NCBI GenBank assembly: GCA_029776735.1
Contig: JAKOUL010000072.1
Span: 1-64,000 of the forward strand
From: Dictyoglomota bacterium
GTDB lineage: Bacteria; Dictyoglomota; Dictyoglomia; Dictyoglomales; Dictyoglomaceae
Direction of reading: 5' to 3'
Length of the DNA stretch: 64,000 bases
Shown here: positions 60,875-64,000 of the stretch, in pieces
How positions within the stretch are numbered: position 1 is the first letter of the stretch
How the letters are laid out: each line of letters starts with the position of its first letter
The notes under the pieces: model-generated
The model's database searches: none
What the model saw: the letters and a program-made list of their open reading frames with translations, nothing else
What the model was told of the DNA's origin: nothing
Translations under genes and position numbers: made by a program

Positions 60875-62989
60875 TTGGCGAAGGTTGCAAAGGTAATCTT
60901 ATTTGATACTCGTATTCCTGAGAAAGATTTTCTTTTTTATTCTATCCCTAAAGAATTTGAATTGAATGTAGCTATAGGTAAAGCTGTTATAGTCTCATTA
61001 AAAAGAGGTAAAAAGCTTGGCTATATTTGGGATGTTTTAGAAAAAGATAATTTAGATTTTAAACTTCAATCAATTTTTAGAGTTCTTGATGAGATTCCAC
61101 CGTTAGGAAAATCTCTTATTGATCTTGTAAATTGGATAAGTGATTATTATTTAAATTCTTTGTACAAAACTGCAAACTACATCTTTCCCAGAGGAATAGA
61201 ACTTGAAATTACCCGCTTTTTAAAAGCAAAAAATGTAGCTCTTCTAAATATGACCAAGAGAGAAGATCGTGTATTTTTAGCTTTATTTGAGGAAAAAACT
61301 ATAAAAGATTTAAAAAAAGAAGTTGGTAATGTTTCAGAAAGTATCATAAGAAACCTCTTAAAGAAGGAAGCTATAGAGGAAAGATTTGAGATAAACTTGA
61401 AAGAGAAAGTTCCACGCAAGATGGTTTACTTATCTGAGAAAAAAGGAAAAGAATGGAAGCTTGCAGATTTCTTAGAAAAAGATAAAATTTTAGAACTTAT
61501 AGATAAACCACTTCTTCTTTTTGTAGAATCAAGGGAAGAGAGGTGGAAAATATACCTTGAACTGATAGAACATTACTATTCTCAAGGGAAGGGAACATTA
61601 GTAGTTTTCCCTACAGTGGAGAGCTTACTTCAATTTGGAGATTTTTTATCAGAGAATTCCCCTGTTTTTTTATATTTTTATCACGGATTTTTGACGGAGG
61701 CACAAGCTTATAAAGTATTTAAAATTGCAGGGACAGAAGATTCCGTAGTAGTTTTAAGTACAAGTAAAGGTCTATTTTTACCATTTAAAAATATGGGTTT
61801 GATAATTGTAGATCAGGAGGAAAATGAATTTTACAATATGAGAGAGAAGGAACCAAGATATGATTCTATTTCGGTAGCTTTAAAGAGGGCAGATTTAGAG
61901 AAAATACCTATAGTTTTGGGCTCTAGTGCTCCATCAGTAAATTCTTTCTATAAAGGTATTCAGAAAGAATTTTCTATATATAGAAAACCTTTATTGAAGA
62001 GAAAGAAAATTATAGTTTTGGATATTAGAAAAAGAAGAGAAGAAGTGTTGGACAATTTTACTTTGCAAGAGACAGAGAAAATGCTAAGATTGGGAAAACA
62101 AGTTTTCTTTTTATTAAATAGGCTTGGATTTTCCACATATATTCAATGTCAGGATTGTGGATATATATTTATGTGTCCACATTGTAATAGTCCTTTAGTT
62201 TTTCATTCAGAAGAAAAGATTCTAAAGTGCCATTATTGTGGATTTTATACTTTTCTTCCAGAGAGATGTCCTAATTGTGAAGGATATAATTTTATATATG
62301 GAGGAATAGGAACAGAAAAATTATGTAAATACTTGAGTAAAATTTTTGGTAAGTATACTATACAGAGATTTGATAGTGAAGTAGAAATTCAAGATAAAAG
62401 TATCTTAGATATGAGTAATATAGTAGTAGGAACAAGAATTATAGAACCTTGGATTTCAGGAGATAATGTAGGATTACTAGTAATTTATAATTTTGATAGT
62501 TTTTTACATTTTCCTGATTTTGCTATGCCCGAAAAAGCCTTTGGACTAGTTAAGAGGATAGAGAGTGCTTTTAAAGGAGAGGAGATAATAATAAGGACCT
62601 ATTCTCCTAACCACTATGTATTAAGAGCTTTGAAAATTGGATCATATGGTACCTTTTTATCTCAGGAATTAACCTTTAGAAAGATGTTGTTTTATCCTCC
62701 GTTTAGTTATCTTCATCAAGTAATTTTAGAGGGAATAGATGAGGAAGAGGTATTGGGAGAAGGAAATCAAATGGTTAAAAATATGGAGAATTATTTTGGT
62801 GATAATATTGAAATTTTAGGTCCCGCTCCATTTGTTCCACCTTTAATAAAGGGGAAATATAGATATCATATAGTGATAAAAACTAAGGATGTAAAAGGGA
62901 AATTAATAGGAGACATTATAGAAAAAAGTAAGTCTTCATTTTCTAATGTAAAAATTACTATTAATATAGATGTAAAAGAAATAATATGA
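60875..62989 (+). CDS. priA: PriA-like primosomal protein N' lacking ATPase motifs
   Basis: Homologue of the replication-restart protein PriA. It has 704 residues from a TTG start. The N-terminal DNA-binding part and zinc region are clear: CQDC (425-428), CPHC, CHYC and CPNC. The helicase motifs are not. The P-loop position reads VESREERWK (217-225) with no GxGKT. DEEH is DQEE (313-316). The motif V site is GTRIIEPWISGD (from 519) instead of GTQMIAKGHDF. QVAGRAGR is replaced by RIESAFKG (561-568). The fold landmarks RYDSISVALKRA and LHFPDFAMPEKAF remain. It is probably a helicase-dead loader. It is followed by def and fmt as usual. Confidence 0.88.
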   Translation: MAKVAKVILFDTRIPEKDFLFYSIPKEFELNVAIGKAVIVSLKRGKKLGYIWDVLEKDNLDFKLQSIFRVLDEIPPLGKSLIDLVNWISDYYLNSLYKTANYIFPRGIELEITRFLKAKNVALLNMTKREDRVFLALFEEKTIKDLKKEVGNVSESIIRNLLKKEAIEERFEINLKEKVPRKMVYLSEKKGKEWKLADFLEKDKILELIDKPLLLFVESREERWKIYLELIEHYYSQGKGTLVVFPTVESLLQFGDFLSENSPVFLYFYHGFLTEAQAYKVFKIAGTEDSVVVLSTSKGLFLPFKNMGLIIVDQEENEFYNMREKEPRYDSISVALKRADLEKIPIVLGSSAPSVNSFYKGIQKEFSIYRKPLLKRKKIIVLDIRKRREEVLDNFTLQETEKMLRLGKQVFFLLNRLGFSTYIQCQDCGYIFMCPHCNSPLVFHSEEKILKCHYCGFYTFLPERCPNCEGYNFIYGGIGTEKLCKYLSKIFGKYTIQRFDSEVEIQDKSILDMSNIVVGTRIIEPWISGDNVGLLVIYNFDSFLHFPDFAMPEKAFGLVKRIESAFKGEEIIIRTYSPNHYVLRALKIGSYGTFLSQELTFRKMLFYPPFSYLHQVILEGIDEEEVLGEGNQMVKNMENYFGDNIEILGPAPFVPPLIKGKYRYHIVIKTKDVKGKLIGDIIEKSKSSFSNVKITINIDVKEII

Positions 62990-63000
62990 GGTGATGCTAA

Positions 63001-63453
63001 ATGATACTTGAGATAAGAAAAATTGGAGACCCAATATTAAAAAAGAAAGCTAAAAATGTAGAAAAGATAGATGAAAAAATCAAGAAGCTTATAGAGGATA
63101 TGTTTGAAACTATGAAGTTTGCAGATGGTGTTGGTTTGGCAGCTCCACAAGTTGGGGAAAGTCTAAGGGTTATAGTTATTGATTTTGAGGAAAATTCACT
63201 GGTTCTTATTAATCCTAAAATTATAGAACAAGAAGAGGAAAACATGGATTTAGAAGGATGCTTGAGCATACCTGGAATTGAAGTTCCTGTAAAAAGAGCA
63301 GAAAAGATAGTTTTTGAAGCTCAAGATATTAATGGGAAACTAAGAAAATATAAAGCAAAAGGGCTTTTTGCAAGAATTATACAACATGAGATGGATCATT
63401 TGGATGGAGTTTTGATTATAGATAGGATATTAGAGGAAAATGTGAAGGTTTAA
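63001..63453 (+). CDS. def: Peptide deformylase
   Basis: Removes the formyl group from nascent N-terminal methionine. It has 150 residues. The three motifs are complete: GVGLAAPQVG, EGCLSIPG (metal cysteine) and QHEMDHLDGVL (HExxH-like). It precedes fmt, which makes the formyl-Met-tRNA. A GAGGTGA Shine-Dalgarno lies a few bases before the ATG. Confidence 0.97.
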   Translation: MILEIRKIGDPILKKKAKNVEKIDEKIKKLIEDMFETMKFADGVGLAAPQVGESLRVIVIDFEENSLVLINPKIIEQEEENMDLEGCLSIPGIEVPVKRAEKIVFEAQDINGKLRKYKAKGLFARIIQHEMDHLDGVLIIDRILEENVKV

Positions 63454-63455
63454 AG

Positions 63456-64000
63456 ATGATAAGAATCGTATTCTTTGGAACTCCAGATTTTGCAAAGATA
63501 GTTCTTGAAAAGATATATCCTCATGTGCAAGTGTTAGGTGTTTTCACTCAGCCTGATAAGCCTAAGGGAAGAGTAAAAAAGTTATTATCTCCTCCTGTGA
63601 AAGTGTTTGCAATAGAGAAGGGAATTCCTGTATTTCAGCCTGAGAAATTAAGAAGTAAAGAGGTAAAAGATATCGTCAAAGAGCTAAATCCAGAAGCCTT
63701 AGTAGTAGCCTCTTATGGTAAGATTATTCCTGAAGATTTACTATTTATACCTCCTTTGGGAGGGATAAATGTGCATGCTTCTATTTTACCTAAATATCGG
63801 GGAGCAGCTCCTATTGAAAGAGCAATTCTTAATTGTGAAGAGGAAACTGGTATCTCAATAATGAAAATGGATGCTGGTTTAGATACGGGTCCTGTGTATA
63901 CTATAAAGAGAATACCTATTTTTCCTGAAGATGATAAAGGAACGCTTACTGTGAAACTTGCAAATATAGGGGCAGAGACTCTTCTTGAAGTACTACCTCT
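63456..64000 (+). CDS. fmt: Methionyl-tRNA formyltransferase, N-terminal part (cut by window edge)
   Basis: Formylates Met-tRNA for initiation. About 181 residues are visible, from the ATG two bases after the def stop. RIVFFGTPDFAKIVLEKI starts it. The folate/catalytic region is INVHASILPKYRGAAPIERAIL, with the usual NVHxSLLPxxRGAAPI pattern, and GISIMKMDAGLDTGP follows. The gene runs off the right edge. Confidence 0.96.
   Translation, partial: MIRIVFFGTPDFAKIVLEKIYPHVQVLGVFTQPDKPKGRVKKLLSPPVKVFAIEKGIPVFQPEKLRSKEVKDIVKELNPEALVVASYGKIIPEDLLFIPPLGGINVHASILPKYRGAAPIERAILNCEEETGISIMKMDAGLDTGPVYTIKRIPIFPEDDKGTLTVKLANIGAETLLEVLP

Noticed and set aside
1..64000. CRISPR arrays, tRNA or rRNA genes, transposases and prophage
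   Set aside because: No regularly spaced repeats, no tRNA-like segments in the gaps and no such protein families are visible anywhere in the window.

Overview
The window is 64 kb of a compact, AT-rich bacterial chromosome. It is almost entirely coding, and no gene-free stretch exceeds about 170 bases. The gene content suggests a thermophile with Firmicute-like housekeeping clusters: mcsA-mcsB-clpC-radA-disA-PIN/TRAM-ispD-ispF-rlmB, yicC-remA-gmk-rpoZ-priA-def-fmt, and YabE-like protein-rsmA-ispE. It also has a V-type ATPase instead of an F-type one, an archaeal/Thermotoga-type SpeH, and minimal-length enzymes. Together these point to Dictyoglomus or a close relative. That is recognition from gene content and sequence, not a database match. 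I saw no tRNA or rRNA gene, insertion sequence, prophage, CRISPR array or plasmid function.

Layout. (1) 1-9001, minus strand: AmrB/Memo, pth and mfd, then a parvulin-type foldase, then mazG, hup and the glycine cleavage genes gcvT-gcvH-gcvPA, the last cut by the window edge. (2) 9110-18707, plus strand: rpmB, a complete nine-gene V-ATPase operon (H-I-K-E-C-F-A-B-D), then alr. (3) 18685-30481, minus strand: argS, a metallo-hydrolase, an HD protein, QueT, tyrS, a 3D-domain wall protein, rsmA and ispE, then an M42 aminopeptidase, a PP-loop tRNA-thiolation-type protein and a DHH-CBS-CBS-nucleotidyltransferase fusion. (4) 30626-55798, plus strand: uvrC; pdxS-pdxT running into mcsA-mcsB-clpC-radA-disA; isoprenoid genes ispD-ispF; rlmB; xerD; nucleoside salvage (deoB, pdp); an M50 protease; trpS; scpA-scpB; rluB; a RodZ-like protein; rimO; pgsA; thpR; the polyamine pair speH-speE with two microproteins; and aroK-aroQ. 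(5) 55874-58853, minus strand: rsmI, plsX and a lone pilT-type ATPase. (6) 58921-64000, plus strand: yicC, remA, gmk, rpoZ, priA, def and the start of fmt.

Genes are packed with overlaps of a few bases, so translational coupling is probably common. Convincing sigma70-type promoters are visible in the few gaps. Several of them put the predicted transcript start at or next to the start codon of a gene with no Shine-Dalgarno (uvrC, rsmI, yicC, amrB), which suggests leaderless mRNAs. Two genes (scpA, pilT) look as if they may start at AUU.

No obvious new defence or mobile system is present. The most notable points are a PriA that keeps its zinc cysteines but has lost its ATPase motifs, a DisA with an altered RHR motif, a V-ATPase rotor with a complete sodium-ligand set, the CtsR slot of the clpC operon occupied by pdxST, and an unrecognised eight-cysteine microprotein behind speE.
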